Of a stretch of 61,042 bases of DNA, positions 8,547 to 17,554 are shown one piece after another; within the stretch, counting starts at the first letter, position 1, and every line of letters starts with the position of its first letter. Source of the DNA: Chloroflexota bacterium (lineage in GTDB: Bacteria > Chloroflexota > Anaerolineae > Caldilineales > Caldilineaceae). The notes under the pieces are model-generated. The model was not told the origin of the DNA, ran no database searches, and saw nothing but the letters and a program-made list of their open reading frames with translations. The stretch is taken from assembly GCA_024277175.1 (NCBI GenBank), contig JAJRVT010000039.1, forward strand, positions 1 to 61,042, in the 5' to 3' direction. The position numbers and the translations under genes are program-made.

Positions 8547-11192
8547 ATGCCACTAGAATATACACCTCAAAATTCCGTACCGCTGCCGCCGAAGGACGCC
8601 AAGGTGCAGACCACGGGCTGCGCCTACTGCATCGTCGGTTGCGGATACAAGATCTACACCTGGCCGACTTCGGCCGAGAACGGCGGCCCGACCGCAGATG
8701 AGAACGCCTTGGGTGCGAATATGCCCGGGACGGTCTTCCAGCCCTGGGTCAGCCCCAACCAGCACAACATCGTGCAGGTCGACGGCGAGGATCACCACGT
8801 GGTGATCGCACCCGACTTCGAAACCCAGGTGGGCAACCGCGGCGGTAATCACTCCATCCGAGGCGGCACGCTGGCCCTGAAGGTCTACAACCCTGACAGT
8901 CCCACCAAGGATCGCATCCTGCACCCGCAGATCCGGGTCAATGGCGAGTTGACAGATGTGGACTGGGATACGGCGCTGGACGTCATGGCCGCAGTCTCCA
9001 AGCACGTGCTGGAGAACTACGGCGAATCGGCCTGGGCCATGAAGACCTATTCGTACGAGTTCTTCGAGAATACCTTCGCCATCACCAAGCTGGCCTTCGG
9101 CGCCATCAAGACGCCGGCTTTCTCCCAGCATGACAAGCCCGCCATGGGCAATGACACGGCCGGCCTGGACGACAGCGGCCTGATCAACTTCAACAGCAGC
9201 TATGAAGACTGGGAAATGGCGGATGTGATCTTCATTTCCGGCACCGATCCCTACGAGTCCAAGACCGTCGTCTTCACCGAATACATGATGAAGGGCCCCA
9301 AACTCATCATTGCCCTGCCGCGCAAGACCGCTGGCGTCGCCTTCGCCGAAGAGCGGGGCGGCCTCTTCCTCCAGGTCACGCCCGGCACTGATACGCTGCT
9401 CCACCTGGCCATCAGTCGCTACATCCTGGAGCAGGGGTGGGAAGACAAGGAGTTCATCGACCAGTGGATCGCCAACAGTTGGGAGATCAACTCCGGCATG
9501 GGTCGCGGCACTCGCAACACGCCATGGCAGTGGCGCACCACCTGGGGCAAGCTGGGCACAGACTTCGAGGGCTACAAGGATTGGCTGCTCAACTACGAAT
9601 GGGCCGAATTGGACAAGGCCGCCGAGGTCACCGGCGTGCCCAAGGAGAAGATGATTCAGGCCGCCGAGATGATCACGGGCGCGGGCGGCGAACGTCCCAA
9701 GGCCAGTTTCGGCTTCGAAAAGGGCAATTACTGGAGCAACAACTATCTGAATACGGCCAGCTACTCGGCGATGGGCTTGCTCTGTGGCGCCGGCAACCGC
9801 CCCGGCCAGCGCATCGCCCGCCTGGGCGGCCATCAGCGCGGCTGGATGAAGTTCGCCGGCTATCCTCGCGGCAAGTCGCCGGAGAAGCTCCCTGGCCGTC
9901 GTAAGCTGGAAATGGACCTGGACCGCTGGGTGGATCAGGGCCACGTTCGCTTCGCCTGGGTCATCGGCACCACCTGGACCGGGGCCATGGCCGCCAGCCA
10001 GGAACTGGCGCGGCGTTTCATGGAACTGACGGTGGAGAACGAGCATCAGATCACCAGCACCGATAAGCAGGAGATCATCGATACGCTGATCAAGCGTGTG
10101 GACAGCGGCGGCATGGTGGTGATGGACTCGGATATCTATCCCGTGAAACCCATCAACACCGAGATCGCCGACATCGTGTTGCCGGCGGCCCCCTGGGGCG
10201 AGCACAACGGAACCCGCTGCAACGCCGAGCGTCGTCTGCGTCTTTACAGCAAGTTCTACGATGCGCCCGGCGAGGCCAAACCGGATTGGTGGGCCATCAG
10301 TCGCTTCGCGCAGAAGATGGGCTTCGAGGGCTTCGACTGGGAAGACGACAACGATGTCTTCGAAGAAGCCGCCCGCTTCAGCCGCGGCGGTCTGCTGGAC
10401 TACAACGCGCTGGTCTGGAAGGCCAAGCAAGAGGGTAAGACCGGTCACGAGTACCTGGCCGAACTGGGCACCACCGGTATCCAGACGCCCATTCGCATCG
10501 AGAACGGCGAACTGGTGGGCACCAAGCGCATCCATGATCCGTCCTTGGTCCTGGGACCGCCCGAAGGTCCATCCATCCATCCGAAATGGCTGACCCACTT
10601 CCGCAGCCAGACCGGCAAGGCCATGTTCAACAAGAGCCCGTGGGAGTTGTTCGCGGACTTCTTCGAGTACATCAAGCCGGACCGGGAGAATGGCGAGTTC
10701 TGGATCACGAATGGTCGCATCAACGAGGTCTGGCAGTCCCACTTCGATGACTTCCGCAAGCCGTACATGGAGAATCGCTGGCCGGAGGCGTTCGTCGAGA
10801 TCAACCCGGAGGACGCGGAGGCGCTGGGCGTCGAAAGCGGCGATTACGTGCGTCTCTACAACGACAACGTGCTGATCCAGACGGGCGGATTCAACCGCAT
10901 CAAGGGCGAAGAGATCCAGTTCTCCTGGCTGTTGGAGAATGGGTTCATCCGCACGGGCACAGCCGATGTCAAGGCCGTGGCCATCGTCACCGAATCGGTC
11001 AAGCCGGGGGTGATCTTCAGCGACTTCCTGGAGCCGGGCAACGCCACCAACTCCCTGGTGCATCGCGTGCCGGATCCCATCACCAACCGTTACCGCTTCA
11101 AGCTGGGCACGGGCAAGGTGGAGCTTATCGGGCCGTCACCCTACAAGGATGACTTCCGCTACATGAGCTTCATGCCTCGCTACGTGACCTGA
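8547..11192 (+). CDS. idrA: Molybdopterin oxidoreductase large subunit, iodate reductase / arsenite oxidase type (IdrA/AioA)
   Basis: 881 aa. ATG 8547 has AAGGAGGAG just upstream; an in-phase GTG/ATG region before it overlaps idrB and is rejected. The [3Fe-4S] site is C25-x2-C28-x3-C32, followed by GNRGGNHSIRGG, typical of the AioA branch of the DMSO reductase family, which uses bis-molybdopterin guanine dinucleotide. The pocket segment HDKPAMGND keeps the family His but has Asp where, as I recall, arsenite oxidase has Glu; ARLGGHQRG keeps the Arg-x3-His pair. No Tat signal, as in the family (export with the Rieske subunit). Peroxidase genes in the operon point to iodate reductase rather than arsenite oxidase; aioX/S/R, aioC and Mo-cofactor genes are absent from the window. 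Confidence 0.85.
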   Translation: MPLEYTPQNSVPLPPKDAKVQTTGCAYCIVGCGYKIYTWPTSAENGGPTADENALGANMPGTVFQPWVSPNQHNIVQVDGEDHHVVIAPDFETQVGNRGGNHSIRGGTLALKVYNPDSPTKDRILHPQIRVNGELTDVDWDTALDVMAAVSKHVLENYGESAWAMKTYSYEFFENTFAITKLAFGAIKTPAFSQHDKPAMGNDTAGLDDSGLINFNSSYEDWEMADVIFISGTDPYESKTVVFTEYMMKGPKLIIALPRKTAGVAFAEERGGLFLQVTPGTDTLLHLAISRYILEQGWEDKEFIDQWIANSWEINSGMGRGTRNTPWQWRTTWGKLGTDFEGYKDWLLNYEWAELDKAAEVTGVPKEKMIQAAEMITGAGGERPKASFGFEKGNYWSNNYLNTASYSAMGLLCGAGNRPGQRIARLGGHQRGWMKFAGYPRGKSPEKLPGRRKLEMDLDRWVDQGHVRFAWVIGTTWTGAMAASQELARRFMELTVENEHQITSTDKQEIIDTLIKRVDSGGMVVMDSDIYPVKPINTEIADIVLPAAPWGEHNGTRCNAERRLRLYSKFYDAPGEAKPDWWAISRFAQKMGFEGFDWEDDNDVFEEAARFSRGGLLDYNALVWKAKQEGKTGHEYLAELGTTGIQTPIRIENGELVGTKRIHDPSLVLGPPEGPSIHPKWLTHFRSQTGKAMFNKSPWELFADFFEYIKPDRENGEFWITNGRINEVWQSHFDDFRKPYMENRWPEAFVEINPEDAEALGVESGDYVRLYNDNVLIQTGGFNRIKGEEIQFSWLLENGFIRTGTADVKAVAIVTESVKPGVIFSDFLEPGNATNSLVHRVPDPITNRYRFKLGTGKVELIGPSPYKDDFRYMSFMPRYVT

Positions 11193-11225
11193 TCCCGGAG
11201 CGGGCGGTAAACGTCTCGTGAACTG

Positions 11226-11280
11226 AAAGGTCTCTCTCTTCTTGACGTATAGGTCAGGCGGAGAGAGACCTTTTTCGTTT
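11226..11280 (+). terminator. Intrinsic terminator of the redox operon
   Basis: A 13-bp perfect stem AAAGGTCTCTCTC / GAGAGAGACCTTT (11226-11238 with 11261-11273) is followed by TTTTTCGTTT. It lies 34 bases after the idrA-like stop. Confidence 0.9.
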
Positions 11281-11314
11281 CAGATTTGGCTGAAGTCGGG
11301 TCGAGATTGAAACT

Positions 11315-11379
11315 GCATTCCGGGATTCGGCCAGGCCCTTTTCCGTTGTGGCGCATCTTGTGGCCGAATCCCGGAATGC
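11315..11379 (-). repeat. 65-bp inverted-repeat element, copy 1
   Basis: The arms are GCATTCCGGGATTCGGCCA and its complement, with a 27-base asymmetric core. On the minus strand the core reads AAGATGCGCCACAACGG, matching the core of copy 2 (37520-37584) on the plus strand, so the element has a direction. It lies between the convergent ends of the molybdoenzyme and xylulokinase genes. No target duplication is obvious. Confidence 0.85.
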
Positions 11380-11398
11380 TTACACACACGCTTTCGGA

Positions 11399-12931
11399 TT
11401 ACAAGCCGGCGGAACGTTTGAACGTCCCTTCCAGGCGTTCGTATAGCTCCAGAAAAATTCCGTATTGCTGATCGTAAATCTCCGCGGGACGTCCGAAATC
11501 CATCGCCTGATCGGTGGTCGCCATCTCCGCCACTGCTGCCTCCAGGTCTGTGAACCGGCCCAACGCCCGTCCACAGAGCAGCGCGTTGCCCAGGTTGGCC
11601 GTGTCGGGCGCGCTGACGGTGACGATGGGCTTGCCCAGGACCTTGCCCAGGATGTCCAGCCACGCCTGGCTCCGCAGGCCGCCGCCCACCGCCCGCACCT
11701 GGTCCACGGTAATGCCCAGGGACTCCACCGTTTCGATGTTGTGCCGCAGCGCAAAGGAGACGCCTTCCATGATGGCTTTGATGAAATGGGCCTTCCGCGT
11801 GGAGAGGTTGACGCCGTAAAAAACGCCGCGCGCGAAGGGGTCCCAGTAGGGCGTGCGTTCGCCGTTCAGGTAGGGCAGAAAGATCAGCCCGTCCGCGCCG
11901 TCAGCCACGCCAGCGACGGCCTGGTTGTACTCCTCGAAGATGTCGCCGCTCTCTTCGGGCGCGCCGGTGTCGCCGCGGTCGAACGCATTTTTGAACCAGT
12001 TCAGCGACTCGCCGGCCGTCTGGGTGATCCCCAGGGTGATCCACTTGTCGCGCAGGCAATAGTCCCAACAGAGGGTGCGCCCCTGGTCATCGGGCAGGGG
12101 GCGGTCGGAGCAGACGGAGATGACGCCGGCCGTGCCGATGATCAGCGTCACCTGGCCGGCGTGGATCATGCCCGCGCCCAGGGCCGAGGCTGAGTTGTCC
12201 GAGCTGCCGTTGGCCACAGGGGTTCCGGTGCGCAGGCCGGTGACGCGTGCGGCCTCCGCGTTCACATGGCCGATAATCTCGTCGGCCGGGGCCACAGCGG
12301 GGAAGCGCTCTCGGGGGATGCTGAAAAAGTCGAACATGGGTTCAGACCAGGCCCGCTTGCGCGTGTCAAATAAAAGCGTGCCGCTGGCCTCCGAATCATC
12401 GGTGACCAACTGGCCGGTAAGCCTGTACTTGATGTAGTCCTTGGCGACGAGGACGTGGGCCGTCTTCTTCCACACCTCCGGCTGGTTTTCCTGGACCCAC
12501 TGCACCTGGGGCGCGGTGTAGGTGGTGGTGGCGAAGTTGCTCGTTTCCTGGAAGACCAAGGCGCGGGCCGTTTCATCCCCGTTGATGGCCTCGACGATCT
12601 CCGTGGTCCGCTGGTCCATCCAGGTGATGGCCGGTCGCAGGACGCGTCCCTGGCCATCCAGATAGACCTGGGTGTGCATCTGCCCGCAGAGGCCGATGCC
12701 GACGATGTTGGCGAATTCGCGCGGGTGTTGCTCGGCCAGCGCGCGGCAGCAGGTGACGAACCCATCCCACCAGGCGTGGGGGGCCTGCTCCGCATAGCCG
12801 GGCTGGGGCGAATGGATGGGGTGCTCCTCGTGCCGGGAGCCGATGAGACGACCGCCATCATCCAGCAGGCTCACCTTCAGGCCGGTGGTGCCCAAGTCTA
12901 AACCCAGGAAGATGGTCTCGTGATCGCTCAT
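11399..12931 (-). CDS. xylB: Xylulokinase (FGGY carbohydrate kinase)
   Basis: 510 aa, the normal length. It phosphorylates D-xylulose to xylulose 5-phosphate with ATP in the cytoplasm. Visible are the N-terminal phosphate-binding loop FLGLDLGTTGLKVSLLD, the GLCGQMHTQVYLD and ITWMDQRTTEI segments of xylulokinases, and the second ATP-site region VRAVGGGLRSQAWLDILGKV. The start has GGGAGCAAAC upstream. There is no xylose isomerase or sugar transporter beside it, so it stands alone. A related FGGY specificity (another ketose or a polyol) cannot be excluded. Confidence 0.85.
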   Translation of the reverse strand: MSDHETIFLGLDLGTTGLKVSLLDDGGRLIGSRHEEHPIHSPQPGYAEQAPHAWWDGFVTCCRALAEQHPREFANIVGIGLCGQMHTQVYLDGQGRVLRPAITWMDQRTTEIVEAINGDETARALVFQETSNFATTTYTAPQVQWVQENQPEVWKKTAHVLVAKDYIKYRLTGQLVTDDSEASGTLLFDTRKRAWSEPMFDFFSIPRERFPAVAPADEIIGHVNAEAARVTGLRTGTPVANGSSDNSASALGAGMIHAGQVTLIIGTAGVISVCSDRPLPDDQGRTLCWDYCLRDKWITLGITQTAGESLNWFKNAFDRGDTGAPEESGDIFEEYNQAVAGVADGADGLIFLPYLNGERTPYWDPFARGVFYGVNLSTRKAHFIKAIMEGVSFALRHNIETVESLGITVDQVRAVGGGLRSQAWLDILGKVLGKPIVTVSAPDTANLGNALLCGRALGRFTDLEAAVAEMATTDQAMDFGRPAEIYDQQYGIFLELYERLEGTFKRSAGL

Positions 12932-12943
12932 CTTGTTTGCTCC

Positions 12944-13036
12944 CTATGAACTGAAATTAAGGAAATTGGGCGATTGAGGAGATTGGCGTCCCCGGACCTC
13001 TAATCTCCAATCTCTTCAATCTCCCAATCTCGGTCC
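12944..13036. repeat. GATTGG-type imperfect repeat with inverted arms, copy 1
   Basis: Between ftsK (3' end) and xylB (5' end) are units around GAGGAGATTGG on one side and complementary ATCTCCAATCTC, TTCAATCTC and CCAATCTC units on the other, spaced 7-9 bases apart. A second copy is at 38927-39003. It is analogous to, but different from, the TGACAAGA family. Confidence 0.7.
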
Positions 13037-13044
13037 GACAAATT

Positions 13045-15276
13045 TTACTCGTCATCGTCCTCTTCCTCATCCTTCTTCAACAACACCTTCCGTCCCTGGC
13101 CTCCGCCCATGTCTGGCCCAACCACGCCCTGGGCCTCCAACTGTTCCATGATGCGGGCGGCCTTGGGATAGCCCACCCGGAGCTTGCGTTGCAGCATGCT
13201 GGTGCTGCACGAGTCCATGTGGCGCAGGATGTCGATGGCGTCCAGCAGCAACTCGTCCTGGTCCTCCATGCGGTCCATGAGGCTGTTCCACGGCGGGACC
13301 ACGGAGCCGTCGCTGGAGCTCTCCTGATTCTTCCAGAAGTCGACGATGCGGTCGATCTCATCGTCGCCCACGAAGCAGCCCTGAACCCGGAAGAGCTTGG
13401 AGGCGTCGGGGCGCATGAGCAACATGTCGCCTCGACCCAGCAGCCGTTCGGCCCCCGGCTGATCCAGAATCACCCGGCTGTCGATCTGGCTGGTGACGGA
13501 GAAGGCGATGCGCGTCGGGAAGTTGGCCTTGATCAGGCCGGTGACCACATCGGTGCTGGGGCGCTGGGTGGCCAGGATCAGGTGGACGCCGGTGGCGCGG
13601 GCCAACTGGGCCAGCCGGGTGATCTGGCGCTCCACATCGTCGGCCGCGGTCATCATCAGGTCGGCCAGTTCGTCGACGATGAGCACAATATAGGGGAGCG
13701 GTTCCATGCTCTTGCGCCGCCGGGCCAACGCATTGTAGGCGTCGATGTTGCGCACGCCCGCGGCCCGGAAGAGTTGATAGCGGTCGTCCATCTGCAACAG
13801 CAACCAGGTGAGCGCGCCCATGACCTGGTCCATGTCGGTGATCACCTTGCCGAGCAGGTGGGGAATGCCGTTATAGCCGGGCAACTCCACCATTTTGGGG
13901 TCGACCATGACAAAGCGCAGGCTCTCCGGCCCGTGGCGCATGAGCAGGCCGGTGATGATGGTGTTGATACAGACCGACTTGCCCGAACCGGTCTGACCGG
14001 CGATGAGGATGTGGGGCGCCCGGTCCAGGACCGTGATGATGGGGCGGCCGGCCGTGTCCCGGCCCAGGGGCAGCAACAGGTCGCCGCTGGCCTTGCGCAT
14101 CTCCGGGCTTTCCATGATACCGCGCAGGCTGACCAGGGTTTTCGTCGGGTTTGGCACTTCGATGCCTACATAGGGCTGGCCGGGTACGGGCGCTTCGATG
14201 CGCACCGAGGGCGCGGCCAGGGCCAAGGCCAGGTCGTCGGCCAGGCTGACAATGCGGTTGACGCGCACTTTGCGCTTTTTGCCCGCCCGCTCTAAATACA
14301 GGGGTTCCAGGCCGAACTGGGTGACGGTGGGACCGCTCTCCACGTGCACCACCCTGACGGGCGTGTTGAAGTCGTAGAGCGTCGATTCGATCAGTTGGCT
14401 CAACGCGCGCACGTCCGTCTCTGCATAGGCCCCGGAATCCGATTTCAGCAGGTCCATGGGCGGCAGTTCATCAGCCGTGCGCAGGGGCCGCGACGTCTTC
14501 TTGCGGCTGCTGGGTTTCGTCGCTGGCGGCTTACGTCTTTTCTGCTTGCCGGTCGGAGACGGAGCGGGGGCGTCTGGCCCCACCGAATCGACGTAGCGGA
14601 TGGGTGCGGTTTCAGCGGCCTTTTCTTCGAGCGCAGGGCTTTCCACCGCCGGCACGAAATTTGCCGTCATGGGTAGGGCGTCGCCCAGCGCTATGGACTC
14701 GTCCCGCCGCCAGGGCAGACTCTCGTTCAGGTCTGCCCATAGCGCGGGCAGGACCGGGATCATGCGTCCGATCCAATGGACTGCGTAGACGGCGGGCGTG
14801 TAGAAAAGCAACAAGGCCAGCCCGATGCCGCCCATGATCAGGAGCAGCAGGGCCGTGGGCCAGCGCCCCAGGGATGACATCAACAGGCTGCCTACGGCCC
14901 AGCCGATGACGCCCCCATCCACACCATTGATTGGGAGCTGCCAGTCAACGGCGGCGTTATTGGCCACAAACGCACCCGCTTGCAAGCTCAACAGGAGCAA
15001 CTCCGCCCCTACCAGCGCCTCTACGCTCCAGTAGCCGGCCCGTTCACGCAACATCAACACCGCACCGAAGATGATTACCGCCAAGGTGAACCAAGGCGCG
15101 GTCCAGCCCATCATGTGAGTGAGCCAGGGCGTCCCATCGCCCGCAAAGAGAGAAAAGAGCGCACCCACGCCCAGCACGAGCACGATCATACCGATGAGTT
15201 CGCTGCTGAATGACTCGCGCAGTTCGTCGAGGATGTCAGAAAAATTGGTTGAGTTCGAGCGGCGTGATGGCGACAT
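13045..15276 (-). CDS. ftsK: DNA translocase FtsK/SpoIIIE
   Basis: 743 aa. The N-terminal third has four hydrophobic segments (about residues 25-180). A charged Pro/Lys-rich linker follows, then the RecA-like motor with Walker A GQTGSGKSV (about residue 430) and Walker B region YIVLIVDELADLMM. The C-terminal gamma winged helix (STSMLQRKLRVGYPKAARIMEQLE) reads the polar DNA sequences. It pumps chromosome DNA at the division septum and helps resolve dimers. It starts 11 bases after the sensor gene upstream, so the two are probably one transcript. The C-terminus ends in an acidic tail (DEEEDDDE). Confidence 0.93.
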   Translation of the reverse strand: MSPSRRSNSTNFSDILDELRESFSSELIGMIVLVLGVGALFSLFAGDGTPWLTHMMGWTAPWFTLAVIIFGAVLMLRERAGYWSVEALVGAELLLLSLQAGAFVANNAAVDWQLPINGVDGGVIGWAVGSLLMSSLGRWPTALLLLIMGGIGLALLLFYTPAVYAVHWIGRMIPVLPALWADLNESLPWRRDESIALGDALPMTANFVPAVESPALEEKAAETAPIRYVDSVGPDAPAPSPTGKQKRRKPPATKPSSRKKTSRPLRTADELPPMDLLKSDSGAYAETDVRALSQLIESTLYDFNTPVRVVHVESGPTVTQFGLEPLYLERAGKKRKVRVNRIVSLADDLALALAAPSVRIEAPVPGQPYVGIEVPNPTKTLVSLRGIMESPEMRKASGDLLLPLGRDTAGRPIITVLDRAPHILIAGQTGSGKSVCINTIITGLLMRHGPESLRFVMVDPKMVELPGYNGIPHLLGKVITDMDQVMGALTWLLLQMDDRYQLFRAAGVRNIDAYNALARRRKSMEPLPYIVLIVDELADLMMTAADDVERQITRLAQLARATGVHLILATQRPSTDVVTGLIKANFPTRIAFSVTSQIDSRVILDQPGAERLLGRGDMLLMRPDASKLFRVQGCFVGDDEIDRIVDFWKNQESSSDGSVVPPWNSLMDRMEDQDELLLDAIDILRHMDSCSTSMLQRKLRVGYPKAARIMEQLEAQGVVGPDMGGGQGRKVLLKKDEEEDDDE

Positions 15277-15287
15277 AGGCTTCAGAT

Positions 15288-17324
15288 TCAGGAATCGGCT
15301 TCCAGGGTGCGGACGGGTTCTTCTCCATTGGTTGGCGGGCGTTCTCCATTGCGCAGTTCGCGTTCGGCGCTGTTGTCCTGTTCCATCTCGGTGATCACCC
15401 GTGCGACCTGGCCGATGGCCACCCGCTGTTTGCGGTAGAGATCGCTCTCGCTGATGGCCAGCCGGTCCGCGATCTCGCGCACCTTACGCCCCTGGATGAA
15501 ACGCATCTCCAGGATGTTATAGAGCAGCCATTCCGGCGCGCTCAGGTTTGGCTTGCCGTCCGGGCGCAGACGTTCGATGGCCTGTCCGAGAATCAGACGC
15601 AAGGCCCTGGTCGGGTCATCGTTCGCCTGCTCCAGCGCGCCGTTGACCACCCGCAACTGGACCAGCGGGCTTTGGGTCAGTTTTGGCCCGCCCCAATAAT
15701 GGCTCAGTGCGTCCTTCACCCAGGCGTCGAACTCCGGACTATGGATGGGGCTGGGGTTGAGCAGCGCTTCCACCGGTTTTTCGTCGCTGTCCTCAGAAGT
15801 ATAGGGCACGACGCCCCGCAGTTGCTGAATGCGATCGATGTCTGGGATGATGCGGCGCAGGGTGACGAAGACGCTTTGTTGCAGCTTACGGTCGGCCAGG
15901 GCCCGGGTGATGCGGTCGATCATCTTGTCGAGGACGGCGAGTTCGTCCTGGCTGAAAAGAGGCGTCTCGGTGCGCGCCCTAACCCCTAAAATGCCCAGCA
16001 CTCGGCGATCGGTCTCCTCCGTCCCCGTCTCCAGCAGCGGCCAGATCCAATAGCCTGCATGGGAGATGGGCTGGAGCGGGTCCTCCTGTTTCAGAGCCTG
16101 ACTCAGTGTGTCCGACCAGCCGGGGATATTCTGCACCTCGTCCCGCATTTGGTCCGGGCCGACGACGCCTTCCAGCATCAGATCCGGTCCTACCACCGCG
16201 GCCACGAAGCCGGCCGGCACCCGTAGGAGTTCGCAGATCGCCGCCAGGCTGTTTTCCAGAAACTGGCGCAGATCGGAGGTGGTGAGCAAACGGCGATCCA
16301 GTTCCCGCAGCCAGGCCACCTCGGTCCGATCTTCCCGGTAGACCAGCCGGTCCACAAAGCCCTTGCTGACGCTGAGGAGCAGTTGGCTGGCGACGATGAC
16401 GCCTGTGATGATGCTGAATAGCACCATTTCTGTAGGCAGCCCCACCCACCCCGCCAGAATCGGTACGATCTGGATGGAGAGGATGACCAGGATGGCCACT
16501 GCCGGGCCGCGCATGAGAAAACGTATTAGCCGATAGCGCACCACTCGATCGGGGGTGTAGACGCCAAAATAGGCCACTGTGTAGGCCAGCAACACCAGCA
16601 GTAGGGCGACGGTCAGATTGACCACCAGTGCGATCATGAGTACTTCGGCGCTGGAATGGGCATTGACGCTGAAGCGGCTCAGACTGATCATATAGGGAAA
16701 GACGCCCATGCCCGGCCCGATAAAGCCAATCAACAGATAGGTGATCCGTTTGCGGCTTCCCTCAGTCAGGCAGCGTTGCCGGGCCTTCCACAGGTTGCGA
16801 AAGGCCAGTATCGCGGCTGTGGAGAAAAAGACCACAAACCAGCCGAACAGGGGGCCGGGATCCAGATAGCTGAGGGGCGGCGCGTAGTGGACCTCTTCGA
16901 CGATCTGGTTTCCAAAGAGTCCACTGAGCATGCTCACTACGGCGAGCGCAACGATGACATAGCCCACCCCGCGTCGATAGCTGAGTCGGTAATTGGTCAC
17001 CTGTAGAACCGTCAGCGAGAAAAGGTAATAGCCGGCGGGCAACAGGGCGATGCCAAGCCATTGAAATCGCAGCCAGTGTTGGGCCGATTGGGCGTTGACC
17101 ACCTGATCCAGCGCCACCTCGCTGGCGTAGACGACCATGACGCAGGTCAGAATGATCGAGAAGGTGCGAGCGACCGCGGTGCGAAAGTTGTAAGTCAGCG
17201 TATAGGCGAGCAGTGAAAACGCCAGGATCACCACCACCGATGAGGCCAGGTTGTTGGCGAAGGCCAGGATGCTGGTGAACGTGATATTGTTGAGATAGAT
17301 CGATGAAATCGTCAATTCGGACAT
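15288..17324 (-). CDS. Multi-spanning membrane sensor with GAF-like domain and C-terminal HTH
   Basis: 678 aa. About nine hydrophobic helices fill residues 10-335, resembling 7TM histidine-kinase sensor regions. A cytoplasmic GAF-like region follows (about 345-480, including LLRVPAGFVAAVVG). The last part (about 600-655) has EMRFIQGRKVREIADRLAISESDLYRKQRVAIGQV, a sigma-70 region 4 / LuxR-like helix-turn-helix. No His-kinase H box or ATPase motif is present. So it looks like a one-component regulator held in the membrane, which would have to bind DNA at the membrane or be cut free. It is co-directional with ftsK, 11 bases apart. The ligand is unknown. Confidence 0.6.
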   Translation of the reverse strand: MSELTISSIYLNNITFTSILAFANNLASSVVVILAFSLLAYTLTYNFRTAVARTFSIILTCVMVVYASEVALDQVVNAQSAQHWLRFQWLGIALLPAGYYLFSLTVLQVTNYRLSYRRGVGYVIVALAVVSMLSGLFGNQIVEEVHYAPPLSYLDPGPLFGWFVVFFSTAAILAFRNLWKARQRCLTEGSRKRITYLLIGFIGPGMGVFPYMISLSRFSVNAHSSAEVLMIALVVNLTVALLLVLLAYTVAYFGVYTPDRVVRYRLIRFLMRGPAVAILVILSIQIVPILAGWVGLPTEMVLFSIITGVIVASQLLLSVSKGFVDRLVYREDRTEVAWLRELDRRLLTTSDLRQFLENSLAAICELLRVPAGFVAAVVGPDLMLEGVVGPDQMRDEVQNIPGWSDTLSQALKQEDPLQPISHAGYWIWPLLETGTEETDRRVLGILGVRARTETPLFSQDELAVLDKMIDRITRALADRKLQQSVFVTLRRIIPDIDRIQQLRGVVPYTSEDSDEKPVEALLNPSPIHSPEFDAWVKDALSHYWGGPKLTQSPLVQLRVVNGALEQANDDPTRALRLILGQAIERLRPDGKPNLSAPEWLLYNILEMRFIQGRKVREIADRLAISESDLYRKQRVAIGQVARVITEMEQDNSAERELRNGERPPTNGEEPVRTLEADS

Positions 17325-17484
17325 AGAAGCTCAGGCCGTGATTGATACCGGATTCGCGCGCGGCGCCACCTGTAGTATACGCTTCTAGTCTGCACCGGAC
17401 AAACAACAGGGAGTGAACGATCACAGGGAAGGGGGTGGGAGATCGATGCTGGAATAGGTGCGGGAAAGTCGCAGTGGGATCGCG

Positions 17485-17524
17485 AAAACGCCAGAGTGGG
17501 GGGAATGCCCTCGCCCTGGCGTTT
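17485..17524 (-). terminator. Terminator after the RTX-repeat gene
   Basis: On the minus strand AAACGCCAG pairs with CTGGCGTTT (17516-17524 with 17486-17494), ending in TTTTCG. It lies about 30 bases after the stop of the RTX-repeat gene. Confidence 0.6.
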
Positions 17525-17554
17525 ATGGTTGCGCTTTTGTCCAGTTGAGGGCGA

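Noticed and set aside
8553-11063. Long 836-codon open frame antisense to the molybdoenzyme gene
   Set aside because: A GC-rich shadow frame with no domain; the sense frame has the complete family motifs.
4615-11192. Plain arsenite oxidase operon
   Set aside because: Not excluded, but two peroxidase genes in the same tight operon fit iodate reductase better; kept as the alternative.
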